Source: Ruminococcus sp.
GTDB lineage: Bacteria > Bacillota > Clostridia > Oscillospirales > Ruminococcaceae
Direction: 5' to 3'
Assembly: GCA_017397925.1 (NCBI GenBank)
Contig: JAFQHO010000027.1
Span: 1-64,000, forward strand
DNA: 64,000 nt
Shown: one piece after another, positions 17,220 to 25,666 of the stretch
How positions within the stretch are numbered: position 1 is the first letter of the stretch
Layout of the letters: the number at the start of each line of letters is the position of its first letter
Notes under the pieces: model-generated
What the model saw: only the letters and a program-made list of their open reading frames with translations
The model's database searches: none
What the model was told of the DNA's origin: nothing
Position numbers and translations under genes: made by a program

Positions 17220-17290
17220 CATTTTTTTGATATTTTTCTAAAATTTTTTTGAGTTTATGAACCGTTACAAGTTTTTTAACAATATATTTT

Positions 17291-17333
17291 TACCCCCGTA
17301 TTGTATATCTTGCACAAAATCAATACAGGGGTA
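17291..17333 (-). terminator. probable terminator hairpin after asnB
   Basis: TACCCCCGTATTG and CAATACAGGGGTA form a 13-bp stem with a 17-nt loop. The one C/A mismatch becomes a G-U pair in minus-strand RNA, so the leftward transcript is the one that folds fully. It lies 35 bases after the asnB stop; the following sequence is A-rich rather than T-rich, which lowers certainty. Confidence 0.5.
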
Positions 17334-17367
17334 TATTTTATATAGATATATATTAAACAATATACGC

Positions 17368-19191
17368 TTATTTAAGACGTATATTATACCTTTTCAGCCA
17401 GTAGTCAAGCTGAATAAAATAAGCAATTGTCTGAGGCAAATTCATAAGCTGACCATACCACGGAACACGCTCCGAATGGGTCAGAAGCTTCTCTAAAGCC
17501 TCTTTTTTCACAAAATCCGTCAGCGGAGTCGGCTGTGACAAAATATTGCGCAGCTTAACTGTCACAGCATTGAGAAATGCAGGATTATGAGTTTTCGGAT
17601 AAGGGCTTTTCTTCCTGTGAAGCACACGGTCAGGCAGCCAGTCTTTCATAGCCTCACGAAGCAAGCCCTTTTCCCTGCCATTGTAATCCTTGAACTCCCA
17701 AGGCACATTATAAAGATATTCCGCAAGGCGATAATCACAGAAAGGCACACGCACCTCAAGACCGCTGTACATTGACATTCTGTCCTTACGTTCAAGGAGA
17801 TTTTGCATAAACCAATGAAAGTTCAGCGCTGTCATTTCCTTCATACGGCTTTCAAGGGGACTGTCTGAGGAAAGCTTATCCGCTGAATCCGCTGTCTTTC
17901 GATAGGCAGAATATACATAATCCTCCGCTTTGATTTCTCCTGCAAGCTCATCGCAGATAAAGCTTTTGCGATATGCCGTGCTCTGTGCCCAGGGGAAGCC
18001 ATCAGTCATTCGGATATTTTCGTCACGATACCAGGGATATCCGCCGAAAAGCTCATCAGCGCATTCCCCGGAAAGCGCAACGGTGCCGTGCTTTTTTATC
18101 TCCCGGCAGAAAAGCAGCAGGGAAGCGTCTACATCCGCCATTCCGGGCAATCCTCGCGCCTCAACTGCGTCATCGAGAGCTTCAACAAGTTCAGGAACAT
18201 CAATTATCGTCCAGTGATGATTTCCGCCGATATAATCAGCCATTATATTAATGTATTCAGGGTCACTGTCAGGCTGAAAACGGGATTTTGTAAAATATTT
18301 CTCGTTATCCTTGTAGTCAACGGAAAAGGTATTGAGAATTTTACCTTTCTTTTTCATTTCAGAAGCGGCAACAGAGGAAATTATACTTGAATCAAGTCCA
18401 CCCGATAAAAATGTACATACAGGCACATCAGAAACAAGCTGACGACGGATAGCGTCAAGGACAAGCTCACGGGTATGCTCCACGGTTTCCTCAAAGCTTT
18501 CGGTATGCTCGGCAGCACGAAGTCCCCAGTAACGGTGGAGCTTCAAGCCCTCCTCGGTGTAAAATCCGCAGTATCCCGCCTTTACTTCTCTTACACCGCT
18601 GATAATTCCGCATCCTGCCGTTCTTCCCGGAGCCATAAGCAGCAATTCCGCCGCACCGTTTATATCAATTTCGTGGGGAATACGCGGATTTTCAAGAAGC
18701 GCCGATATTTCCGAAGCAAATATCAGAGTCCCCTTATCCTCGTAATAAAACAGCGGTTTTACACCTATTCTGTCACGGGCAATAAACACACTGTGATTTG
18801 CTTCATCGTAAACAGCAAAGGCAAAAATGCCGTTAAATCGGGAAACACAGTTCTCTCCCCATTTGATATAGCTGCGCAGTACAACCTCTGTATCAGAAGC
18901 CGTTTCAAACTCCTTTTCGCCGATTTCGCTGCGAAGCTCAGCAGTATTGTACAGTTCACCGTTATATACAATGGTATAAGTGTTTCTGCCCGCATTTACA
19001 GACATCGGCTGCCTGCCGCCATCTATATCAATAACGGCAAGACGGGTATGAACAAGAGCCGCATTACGGCTAAGAAACACCCCTCGCTGATCGGGACCGC
19101 GTCTGAGCAAAGCACTCTGCATACAGCTGCAAATCTCCGCTGTTTCACGCATATCCTCTTTAAAGCTTATCATTCCTGCAATTCCGCACAT
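17368..19191 (-). CDS. asnB: glutamine-hydrolysing asparagine synthetase
   Basis: The 607-aa protein starts MCGIAG: Cys2 is the N-terminal glutaminase nucleophile of class II amidotransferases. The glutaminase domain spans about 1-205, with RLAVID, YNGELYN and ARDRIGVKPLFYY. The synthetase domain carries the ATP pyrophosphatase loop FLSGGLDSSI (about 259-268). It makes asparagine from aspartate, glutamine and ATP. The ribosome site AAGGAG lies 7 nt before the ATG. It is a single gene between the pil operon and rsmD, with a TATAAT-like -10 at 19236-19241 but no clear -35. Length is normal for AsnB. Confidence 0.95.
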   Translation of the reverse strand: MCGIAGMISFKEDMRETAEICSCMQSALLRRGPDQRGVFLSRNAALVHTRLAVIDIDGGRQPMSVNAGRNTYTIVYNGELYNTAELRSEIGEKEFETASDTEVVLRSYIKWGENCVSRFNGIFAFAVYDEANHSVFIARDRIGVKPLFYYEDKGTLIFASEISALLENPRIPHEIDINGAAELLLMAPGRTAGCGIISGVREVKAGYCGFYTEEGLKLHRYWGLRAAEHTESFEETVEHTRELVLDAIRRQLVSDVPVCTFLSGGLDSSIISSVAASEMKKKGKILNTFSVDYKDNEKYFTKSRFQPDSDPEYINIMADYIGGNHHWTIIDVPELVEALDDAVEARGLPGMADVDASLLLFCREIKKHGTVALSGECADELFGGYPWYRDENIRMTDGFPWAQSTAYRKSFICDELAGEIKAEDYVYSAYRKTADSADKLSSDSPLESRMKEMTALNFHWFMQNLLERKDRMSMYSGLEVRVPFCDYRLAEYLYNVPWEFKDYNGREKGLLREAMKDWLPDRVLHRKKSPYPKTHNPAFLNAVTVKLRNILSQPTPLTDFVKKEALEKLLTHSERVPWYGQLMNLPQTIAYFIQLDYWLKRYNIRLK

Positions 19192-19439
19192 AACGTTCTC
19201 CTTATTAAGTAAATTCAGGACATATTCTGTCCCCTATTATAATATGTAGAAAACTGAAAATATGTGCTTGTTTTTCAGTTTTCATATGATAGCCTTTAAC
19301 CGTTAGCAATTGATATACAGTTATACAATTACAGTTTACCAACACATATATGTTAAAGCTAAGGCAACACCCAAACATCAAAACAAGCCTTGAAATGAAA
19401 ATATTTTTGTGAAAAATAGCCTATTTTTTGAAAATGATA

Positions 19440-19468
19440 TAGACAAATGAAAAAAAATCGGTTATAAT
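19440..19468 (+). promoter_or_regulatory. promoter of the rsmD-coaD operon
   Basis: TAGACA, 17 nt, TATAAT, 120 bp upstream of rsmD. The rest of the 19192-19590 gap is AT-rich without visible genes. Confidence 0.65.
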
Positions 19469-19535
19469 AAAATAGTATAGGCAATGAACGTTTATTTTGA
19501 GGTTCCATTAAGTTTGTCTGTGATGTATTACGGTA

Positions 19536-19574
19536 TCCGCAGCCGTGAAGTGCGGACAGCGGCGACTATGCCGC
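19536..19574 (+). promoter_or_regulatory. two adjacent hairpins in the rsmD leader
   Basis: TCCGCA/TGCGGA (19536-19556) and GCGGC/GCCGC (19559-19574) are two short GC stems between the promoter and the GGAG ribosome site of rsmD. They are more GC-rich than the surrounding leader. No known leader family is recognised. Confidence 0.4.
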
Positions 19575-19590
19575 AGAAATCGGAGCGTTT

Positions 19591-20148
19591 ATGAGAGTAA
19601 TTACAGGTACTGCAAGAGGCTGTAAGCTTGTTACCCCAGAGGGTATGGACGTAAGACCAACAGGCGAAAAAGTCAAAGAAGGCGTATTTTCTTCAATTCA
19701 GTTTGAATTAGAGGGCGCATATATTCTCGACCTGTTTGCAGGCAGCGGACAGCTGGGTATTGAAGCTCTCAGCAGAGGTGCGGCTCGTGCCGTATTTGTG
19801 GACAACTCCGCAAAATCTCTGCGCTGCATAAACGAAAATCTCCGCAATACAAAGCTTACACGACTTGGAGATGTGGTAAACCGCGACAGCTATGATTATA
19901 TACGTCTTACTGCCCAGACATTCGACATAATCTTTCTTGACCCGCCATACAGATACGGTCATATCCACAAGCTGCTCCCTCTTGCCGCTGCAAAGCTCCG
20001 TGAGGGTGGATGTATAATCTGCGAGTATGAAAAAGATTCAGAGGATATTACAGCTCCTGATGGTATGATTCTTAAAAAGGTATACACCTATGGCAAAATC
20101 AATGTAGCAGTGTTCAGAAAACCCTCAGAGGAGGAAGATGAGCAATGA
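19591..20148 (+). CDS. rsmD: RsmD, 16S rRNA guanine-966 N2-methyltransferase
   Basis: The 185-aa Rossmann methyltransferase opens MRVITGTARG, typical of RsmD. The SAM motif DLFAGSGQLGIEALSRGA is at about 47-64 and the catalytic DPPY motif at about 117-120. It methylates G966 of 16S rRNA in the assembled small subunit. It overlaps coaD by 4 bp (ATGA), and rsmD-coaD is a common gene pair in Firmicutes. The ribosome site CGGAG sits 5 nt before the ATG. Confidence 0.95.
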   Translation: MRVITGTARGCKLVTPEGMDVRPTGEKVKEGVFSSIQFELEGAYILDLFAGSGQLGIEALSRGAARAVFVDNSAKSLRCINENLRNTKLTRLGDVVNRDSYDYIRLTAQTFDIIFLDPPYRYGHIHKLLPLAAAKLREGGCIICEYEKDSEDITAPDGMILKKVYTYGKINVAVFRKPSEEEDEQ

Positions 20149-20636
20149 GAAGAATTGCTGTATGTCCCGGAAGCTTTGACCCCGTAACACTTGGTCATCT
20201 TGATATTATCACAAGAGCCTCAAAGCTCTTTGATAAGGTGATTGTACTTATTTCCCGAAATGTGGGAAAAAGTCAGCCAAGCTTCACAGCAACGGAGCGT
20301 ATGCTGATGATACAGGCTGTAACCCGTGACCTTGACAATGTTGTAATTGATATATTGGACGGACTTCTTGCAGATTACGTAAGAACTGTCGGTGCAGTGG
20401 CTATTGTCAAGGGTTTAAGAGCGGTAAGTGACTTTGAGTATGAGTTTCAGATGGCACTGGCAAACAAGAAGCTTTATGCAGGCGCAGAAACGGTATTTCT
20501 TACCACAGCAGCAGAGAATATGTACCTCAGCTCCAGCGTTGTCAAGCAGATTGCCTACTTTGGCGGCGATATAAGCCACTTTGTCCCCGAGCCGATACTC
20601 GATGACATTACACGCAGACTTGTAAAAACAAATTAG
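20145..20636 (+). CDS. coaD: CoaD, phosphopantetheine adenylyltransferase
   Basis: The 163-aa enzyme catalyses the fourth step of coenzyme A synthesis, joining 4'-phosphopantetheine with AMP from ATP. Seen: the nucleotidyltransferase motif PGSFDPVTLGHLDII (about 7-21, with the HxGH-like TLGH), and YLSSSVVKQIA near 125-135. Length matches the family. It is translationally coupled to rsmD through the ATGA overlap and followed 50 bp later by a coiled-coil protein gene. Confidence 0.95.
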   Translation: MRRIAVCPGSFDPVTLGHLDIITRASKLFDKVIVLISRNVGKSQPSFTATERMLMIQAVTRDLDNVVIDILDGLLADYVRTVGAVAIVKGLRAVSDFEYEFQMALANKKLYAGAETVFLTTAAENMYLSSSVVKQIAYFGGDISHFVPEPILDDITRRLVKTN

Positions 20637-20686
20637 GATATAACAATAACAGTGCAGGATATGATACCCTGCCAAGGAGGAAAATT

Positions 20687-21208
20687 ATGAATATTGATGA
20701 AATTCTTGAAGAAATGGACGAGCTTCTGGACAAATCAGGCTCAGTTCCCTTTATGGCACACAAGAAAATTGTTGACGGTGAGCGTCTCCGCGAGCTTATC
20801 AACGATATCCGCCTTAACCTCCCTCACGAGCTGAAAGAGGCTAAGAAAATTGAATTTGACTGCCAGAGAATACTTAACGAGGCTAAGATAAACGCAGAGG
20901 GAACAATCCGCAAGGCTGAGGAGCGTGCAACTCTTATCGTTTCCAAGGAAGCTGTAATTGCTGAGGCAAACAAAAAGGCTCTTGAAATCGTAAGCAACGC
21001 ACAGGAGCAGGCTGCAGCTGTACAGAAATCAGCAGCTCTTTCCGTAGCTCAGATGCTCAACGATGCAGAAGCCTGCCACCAGAAGTCACTTCTGGATATC
21101 AAGAGAACAAAGGAGAAGCTCCAGCACACACTGAAAAATTCCCCTTCTCTCAAGGATACTCCTAAAAACGCAGCAGCAAAGATGCTGAAAGAAAATAAAA
21201 TTAAGTAA
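20687..21208 (+). CDS. coiled-coil protein of unknown function, 173 aa
   Basis: Almost the whole protein is predicted helix rich in Ala, Glu and Lys, with a long coiled coil from about residue 45 to 150 (AEERATLIVSKEAVIAEANKKA). It resembles the stalk-like or DivIVA-like coiled-coil proteins found next to coaD in clostridia. No signal peptide and no membrane segment. It has an AAGGAGG ribosome site, lies in the rsmD-coaD operon and ends at a strong terminator. A role in cell-envelope or division scaffolding is possible but unproven. Confidence 0.75.
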   Translation: MNIDEILEEMDELLDKSGSVPFMAHKKIVDGERLRELINDIRLNLPHELKEAKKIEFDCQRILNEAKINAEGTIRKAEERATLIVSKEAVIAEANKKALEIVSNAQEQAAAVQKSAALSVAQMLNDAEACHQKSLLDIKRTKEKLQHTLKNSPSLKDTPKNAAAKMLKENKIK

Positions 21209-21211
21209 CTG

Positions 21212-21236
21212 AAACGGCGGATTTTCCGCCGTTTTT
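21212..21236 (+). terminator. terminator of the rsmD-coaD operon
   Basis: AAACGGCGGA and TCCGCCGTTT form a 10-bp stem with a 3-nt loop, followed by a T run. Confidence 0.9.
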
Positions 21237-21366
21237 TGCTAATGTCCAATCAATATAAAGTTAAAATAAAAAAATATATATTTTTTGCTATTTTCACTGC
21301 GAGATTTGGCAGTTGAAAGTTGTATAATATATGAAAGCAAAGATAATCCACCAAAAGGAGAATCAT

Positions 21367-21912
21367 ATGGATAACGGTGCAAGTAGCTACCTCCGTTTTC
21401 TGAATGATGACAAAGAGGGTTTCGTCGAGCTGGTAAAGGAGTACAAGGACGGTCTCGTGCTGTTTCTGAACTGCTATACAAACGATATTCATATTGCAGA
21501 AGAAGCCGCAGATGAAACATTTCTAAAACTGTATGTGGACAAACCGAAGTATAAAAGCGAATACAGCTTTAAAACGTGGCTTTACGCTATCGGCAAAAAT
21601 ACCGCCCTTAATTATATCAAAAAGCACAGAAAGCACAGATTTGAGCCAATTGAGGACTATTACTACCTTTCTGACGATATTGATATTGAAGCTGAGTACA
21701 TACAGAACGAGGAAAACCTCCGTATTCATCGCGCTATCAGAAATTTAAAAAAAGAGTATGCCCGAGTGCTTTATCTCGTCTATTTCGAGGATTTAACCAA
21801 CTCGGAAACGGCAGAGGTTATGGGAAAATCCCTAAAGCAAATCTCTGATTTGATATATCGGGCGAAAAATGCTCTAAAATCTGAATTGGAAAAGGGGGAG
21901 CAGAATGGATAA
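21367..21912 (+). CDS. ECF-type sigma-70 family RNA polymerase sigma factor, 181 aa
   Basis: Region 2 (about 20-90) contains AEEAADETFLKLYV and KTWLYAIGKNTALNYIKKHR, the core-binding and -10 recognition helices. Region 4 (about 120-175) contains LYLVYFEDLTNSETAEVMGKS and a helix-turn-helix. No region 1.1 or 3 is present, so it is an ECF-type factor for alternative promoters. The ATG at 21367 has AAGGAG 7 nt before it. Its end overlaps the next gene by 8 bp, and that gene encodes a membrane protein with the layout of a cognate anti-sigma factor. The promoter before it is not of clear sigma-A type, possibly autoregulated. Confidence 0.9.
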   Translation: MDNGASSYLRFLNDDKEGFVELVKEYKDGLVLFLNCYTNDIHIAEEAADETFLKLYVDKPKYKSEYSFKTWLYAIGKNTALNYIKKHRKHRFEPIEDYYYLSDDIDIEAEYIQNEENLRIHRAIRNLKKEYARVLYLVYFEDLTNSETAEVMGKSLKQISDLIYRAKNALKSELEKGEQNG

Positions 21913-22855
21913 ATACAGAAAAAGCGCAGAAGAAATAATGCGTCGCGGCGATGCAATAATTGCCGAAAGAAAACGCCATTCTGCAATATATAAACGAACA
22001 GCCTTTGCGATATCGGGACTTTGTGCCGCGATTATCGCAGGAGTGGGGATATGGAATAATCCTCAGCTGAAAAATCTCACTGACAGAACACCACCCACAG
22101 GACAGTATATTGCAGACACAACAGAAACCACGGTATACAGCGAAAATAAAGCTGATACCACCACAACCGCTGAGGAAAAGGCAGTTGTTACAGCCGCTGC
22201 AACAGATGTAAAAGTCACATCACGCCCTACAGCTGTTGTTACCGATAAGCAAACCGAAAAACCGATTGAAACCAAAACATCGCCTGTTTCAGCAGAAATC
22301 GGTGCAGTACATACCGAAATTCCGACAACCGCCGTTACAGCGGTAAATACAACAGTTGTCACAGCAGAAATACGACCACAAACCACCATACCATACATAA
22401 CCACAGCATTCAGCGAATGTGTGACAACAGTCAAACCTGTCAATACCACATCTTCTACAGAAATCCATACAACACCAGGTTTACAGGTTGTAACAAAACC
22501 TGTCATAACCCTACCTCCATCAAGCGGAAGTGTCCCTGGATCGCCCACAACGTCTGAGATCCCCGGATCAATCAGAATTGCAGATGTTGATTTTCTTGTA
22601 AATCCTAATAATCTTGATGATATCACGGAAATCACCTACAATAATGTGATTTATAAAAACACATACGTTACTGACATTTATGATACTATTCCATACAATA
22701 AATACGAATACCTTGGTTGGGTTCATCGCAACCCAAAGACATATGGTGATCTTTTTGTGATTTTTAATCATATAGACAATAAACATAATATGTTGATTTT
22801 CAAGCCAAAGGGCAGCAGTGAATATTTCCACTTTGTTCCAGAAGAAATTCTGTAA
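21905..22855 (+). CDS. putative membrane anti-sigma factor with Thr-rich exported region
   Basis: The 316-aa protein has a short charged cytoplasmic part (1-30), one membrane helix (about 31-50, TAFAISGLCAAIIAGVGIW), a Thr/Val/Ala-rich extended stretch (about 70-215) and a small exported C-terminal domain (about 220-316). Gene order and the 8-bp overlap with the sigma gene indicate an anti-sigma factor; this is inference. The cytoplasmic part is short for a ZAS-type domain and has no HxxxCxxC motif. The Thr-rich linker looks like a glycosylated spacer crossing the wall. The C-terminal domain may sense an outside signal. Confidence 0.7.
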   Translation: MDKYRKSAEEIMRRGDAIIAERKRHSAIYKRTAFAISGLCAAIIAGVGIWNNPQLKNLTDRTPPTGQYIADTTETTVYSENKADTTTTAEEKAVVTAAATDVKVTSRPTAVVTDKQTEKPIETKTSPVSAEIGAVHTEIPTTAVTAVNTTVVTAEIRPQTTIPYITTAFSECVTTVKPVNTTSSTEIHTTPGLQVVTKPVITLPPSSGSVPGSPTTSEIPGSIRIADVDFLVNPNNLDDITEITYNNVIYKNTYVTDIYDTIPYNKYEYLGWVHRNPKTYGDLFVIFNHIDNKHNMLIFKPKGSSEYFHFVPEEIL

Positions 22856-22905
22856 TGACACCAATTGCTTGATATATTGATTAGATATGAATATGGAATC
22901 AGATT

Positions 22906-22930
22906 AAAGGAGGAGTTCCCAATGAATTAA
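22906..22930 (+). other. strong ribosome site followed by a two-codon ORF
   Basis: AAAGGAGGAG is followed 6 nt later by ATG AAT TAA. It lies 65 bp upstream of the next gene. It may be a remnant of an earlier start or a tiny translated leader. Confidence 0.35.
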
Positions 22931-22995
22931 ATTTTCGTTTACTATGACATAACAGTGAAAATGCAATACTAACACGCTAAAAAGGAGGAATCATT

Positions 22996-24048
22996 ATGAA
23001 AAAAAGATTATTTTCAGCTGTTTTATCATCAGCAATTATTATGAGTACCCTTGGTGCAATGAACAGTTCGGCATTGTTATGTTTAGATACAGAGGGTTCA
23101 GAATCATATAATAAACGTATCGAGAGTTACAACGAAAAATACACATCAAGTCCCGAAATTACTGAATTAGTAGTTGATGTATTCCCCGATTCTGACTGGA
23201 ATGTGGAAAATGTATGGTCTGTAAATTCAGGTGAATTTAATCGCCCCAGATTTTTCATAGAACATTCACATCCCGATTATATTTCTTTTCGTTCAGTGAC
23301 ACTTCCCCAAAATGACGAAGAAGTTGAAGCACTTGTAAATGAAATAAAAGCAGAATTAGGTTATGAGGATTTAATTATGCTAAATGCAGGTAAAGATGGA
23401 TTGGATAAGTATTCCAGAATTCGCATTGGTTTTGTTGAGAAAAATCATCAATTGAATTATATGATTGCGGAAAAAGCCTATACAATTATTAAAGATAAAT
23501 GTGAAATACATGAAATTCAATCAGGTTTTTCACGAAGGCAATTTATTGATTTAACAGTTTATAACAGCTTGTATATTCCCTGTGTGATAGATGGTGTGAA
23601 ACATACTGAAATAAGGGATGAACGTTTAAAAGAAATATACGAATCTGTTGACCACGATATGCTTAAAGAAAAGTATGGAGCAACACTTGACGAAAAAGGT
23701 ACATTGGAATTTGCCGAAAATATTACGGTTATTGAACAACTTCAATGCTTCAAGTATTTCGTTGAAAACTATGATGCACATATAGTCGGAGAGGCTCCTG
23801 CTTCAAATGATTCTATGACCTTGGGTGAAGCTGACTTTTTAGAATCAGAAATCGACTACCTCAACGGCGACGCAAACTGCGATAAAATCCAGTCAATGGC
23901 AGATGCAGCCTCAATCTTCCAGGCAATCGGCAACCCCGACAAGTACGCATTATCAGACCAAGGCGAATTCAATGCAGACTATGCAGGCGACGGCTTAACA
24001 CCCGATGATGCAATAGCAATACAGAAAAAACTTGCAGGCATAGAATAA
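22996..24048 (+). CDS. secreted protein with C-terminal dockerin-like repeats, 350 aa
   Basis: A signal peptide (about 1-27, KKRLFSAVLSSAIIMSTLGAMNSSA) leads to an unrecognised 240-residue domain. The C-terminus (about 290-350) has two short loop-helix repeats: NGDANCDKIQSMADAASIFQAIGN and NADYAGDGLTPDDAIAIQKKLAGI. They resemble dockerin type I F-hands, although the first lacks some Ca-binding Asp residues. Dockerins anchor proteins to cohesin scaffolds. It follows the sigma/anti-sigma pair, which might control it. The ribosome site AAAAGGAGG is strong. Confidence 0.75.
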   Translation: MKKRLFSAVLSSAIIMSTLGAMNSSALLCLDTEGSESYNKRIESYNEKYTSSPEITELVVDVFPDSDWNVENVWSVNSGEFNRPRFFIEHSHPDYISFRSVTLPQNDEEVEALVNEIKAELGYEDLIMLNAGKDGLDKYSRIRIGFVEKNHQLNYMIAEKAYTIIKDKCEIHEIQSGFSRRQFIDLTVYNSLYIPCVIDGVKHTEIRDERLKEIYESVDHDMLKEKYGATLDEKGTLEFAENITVIEQLQCFKYFVENYDAHIVGEAPASNDSMTLGEADFLESEIDYLNGDANCDKIQSMADAASIFQAIGNPDKYALSDQGEFNADYAGDGLTPDDAIAIQKKLAGIE

Positions 24049-24070
24049 CCTTCTTCATACTCCAAAAATC

Positions 24071-24096
24071 AACGGCGGCTCAAATGAGCCGCCGTT
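24071..24096. terminator. bidirectional terminator between convergent genes
   Basis: AACGGCGGCTC and GAGCCGCCGTT form a perfect 11-bp stem with a 4-nt loop in the 57-bp gap between convergent genes. Tails are only partly T-rich on either side. Confidence 0.75.
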
Positions 24097-24105
24097 GTGT
24101 TATCA

Positions 24106-25308
24106 TCAGAATTTAAGGGTATAGAGAATATAAACTACCTGAATACAAAATGCCATAAGAAATGGTAAAGAGCTTGTAGCAACAGCTCTGCCGCGTCTGT
24201 GCTGCTGAGGAGTTGAAGCAGGCAGTCTGTTTCCGTCAGAGCGGAAAACAATCAGCATAATAAGTCCTAAAATTGCCAGAGCCACCAGCACCAGCATAGC
24301 CGCAAATGATGCTGTATCGCTTATATCAGAAACAAGTCCCATCACCGTCGAAAAGGAATTGACAAAGATATGCACAACAATAGCAGGAACAATGGAATTA
24401 TGCTTCAAAGTAATCTGAGCAAGGAATATACCCAGTACAAAGGCAAGTATAAACTGCGCAATATTTCCGTGGGCAACGCCGAAAAATAGAGCTGTAGCAA
24501 ATATACCGAAGCGCTGACTTGCCCGTGAGAACACTTTCAGCAGCATACCGCGGTACAGCATTTCCTCAGTTATAGGGGCTATAATACAGCTGTAGATATA
24601 TCCTATAGCAAGGGCAATGGGAGTTTCACCCAGCCCCTCCTGGTCCGCATAAGCCGTCATATCGAACTTATTGAGGATAGTTTCCACAAAAGTACCTGCA
24701 TACACGGAAACAGCCCACAGAAAAGCCGCAATGATACAGTACTGCAAACCTTTTCCAAAGGTGAAATTACGGGTTTTAATCATAGATGCACCCTTGAAGC
24801 CTGCCCATTTCAGTCCTATAAAGGTATTTGACACATTGCACACAAGGAAGATAATCATATTTAGCGCAACGAGAATTGACGAGCCGTACATATACTCATA
24901 AGCGCTGCTGTCAGAGCCGTGCATAAGCTCTAAAACAAGCTGAATTCCCCTTGATAGCATCAAGGAAAGAAAAATCGAGATAAAGAACTGGAAAATGATA
25001 CACCAGCTGCCTATGGAATATTGCCTTTTGAGGTTTCTGAACTCAATATGGTCAATTTCAACAGGGATTTTATAGCCGCTTTCCCCCAATCGGGGCTGAA
25101 TTTCGGAATAATCGCCGCAGTAACCGCTGTAGTCGGTAGGATTATCAAAGGGATTATTTTTATCAGCAGTAAGATTTTTAAGAAGTTCTTTATTTTTCTT
25201 GTTAAGCTGATTATTTTTTTCATCAATAATGGTATTCAGCCGATAAATTTCCTGCTGCTGGGCAGAAACTTCGGCTCTATACTCATCGGCATTTATAAAT
25301 TCGTCCAT
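24106..25308 (-). CDS. CPBP family intramembrane glutamic endopeptidase
   Basis: The 400-aa protein has a cytoplasmic N-terminal coiled coil (about 10-50) and then about eight membrane helices. The CPBP/Abi motifs are present: EEMLYRG (about 243-249), FFGVAHGN (about 275) and HIFVNS (about 311). Such proteins are CAAX-protease relatives, some linked to bacteriocin self-immunity. No bacteriocin gene is visible nearby, so the substrate is unknown. AAGGAG lies 13 nt before the ATG, rather far. The promoter is at 25344-25372. Confidence 0.88.
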   Translation of the reverse strand: MDEFINADEYRAEVSAQQQEIYRLNTIIDEKNNQLNKKNKELLKNLTADKNNPFDNPTDYSGYCGDYSEIQPRLGESGYKIPVEIDHIEFRNLKRQYSIGSWCIIFQFFISIFLSLMLSRGIQLVLELMHGSDSSAYEYMYGSSILVALNMIIFLVCNVSNTFIGLKWAGFKGASMIKTRNFTFGKGLQYCIIAAFLWAVSVYAGTFVETILNKFDMTAYADQEGLGETPIALAIGYIYSCIIAPITEEMLYRGMLLKVFSRASQRFGIFATALFFGVAHGNIAQFILAFVLGIFLAQITLKHNSIVPAIVVHIFVNSFSTVMGLVSDISDTASFAAMLVLVALAILGLIMLIVFRSDGNRLPASTPQQHRRGRAVATSSLPFLMAFCIQVVYILYTLKF

Positions 25309-25343
25309 TTTACGTATATTGCTCCTTTTTAGTGATATATACT

Positions 25344-25372
25344 ATTTTACCACAATATTCAGTTTTTGTAAA
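25344..25372 (-). promoter_or_regulatory. promoter of the CPBP protease gene
   Basis: The minus strand reads TTTACA, 17 nt, TAAAAT. The gap 25373-25580 also holds an AATTCGTAAT/GCGTAAT-type low-complexity stretch (about 25400-25436), similar to pieces at 28716-28733 and 36160-36180. Confidence 0.65.
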
Positions 25373-25580
25373 GGGGATTTTAAAAATGACTGATGTAATG
25401 TTCAATGCGTAATTCGTAATCCGTAATGCGCAATTGTCAGAAACGGCATTTTCCGCAATATACCGTCAATCCTGTCAGGCAGATAATATCCGCCTCTAAG
25501 CCTTTATCGTCAAAACAGCCAAAACAGCCACCGTTGTTTTGTGCATTCATACAAAGTTGCAAACAAATTTCAAAAACCTA

Positions 25581-25609
25581 TTGACAAACGTTTGGTTTTG
25601 TTCTACAAT
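25581..25609 (+). promoter_or_regulatory. promoter of the small membrane protein gene
   Basis: TTGACA, 17 nt, TACAAT, 57 bp before the ATG at 25667. A 22-nt sequence just upstream (25540-25561) recurs exactly at 31642-31663, before another plus-strand gene. Confidence 0.75.
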
Positions 25610-25666
25610 ATAAGTAGAGTAAAAATCATCATATTGTACACACAGCCTAAAGGGAGGTATATATCA

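Noticed and set aside
16890-17260. c-di-GMP riboswitch before the pilC operon
   Set aside because: Expected from biology, but neither the class I GEMM core nor the class II core could be recognised by eye.
18475-19212. Long plus-strand reading frame of 245 codons
   Set aside because: It is fully antisense to asnB, which has all catalytic motifs; no ribosome site precedes it.
19536-19574. tRNA or small RNA gene before rsmD
   Set aside because: Two hairpins only; no acceptor or T-arm consensus (GTTCRA) and no CCA end.
21290-21366. Sigma-A promoter before the ECF sigma gene
   Set aside because: TATAAT is present but no -35 hexamer lies at 16-18 nt; it may be an ECF-type promoter that cannot be judged from one case.
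25400-25436. AATTCGTAAT/GCGTAAT stretch as an attachment site
   Set aside because: Similar low-complexity pieces occur at 28716 and 36160; there is no integrase and no duplicated gene end.
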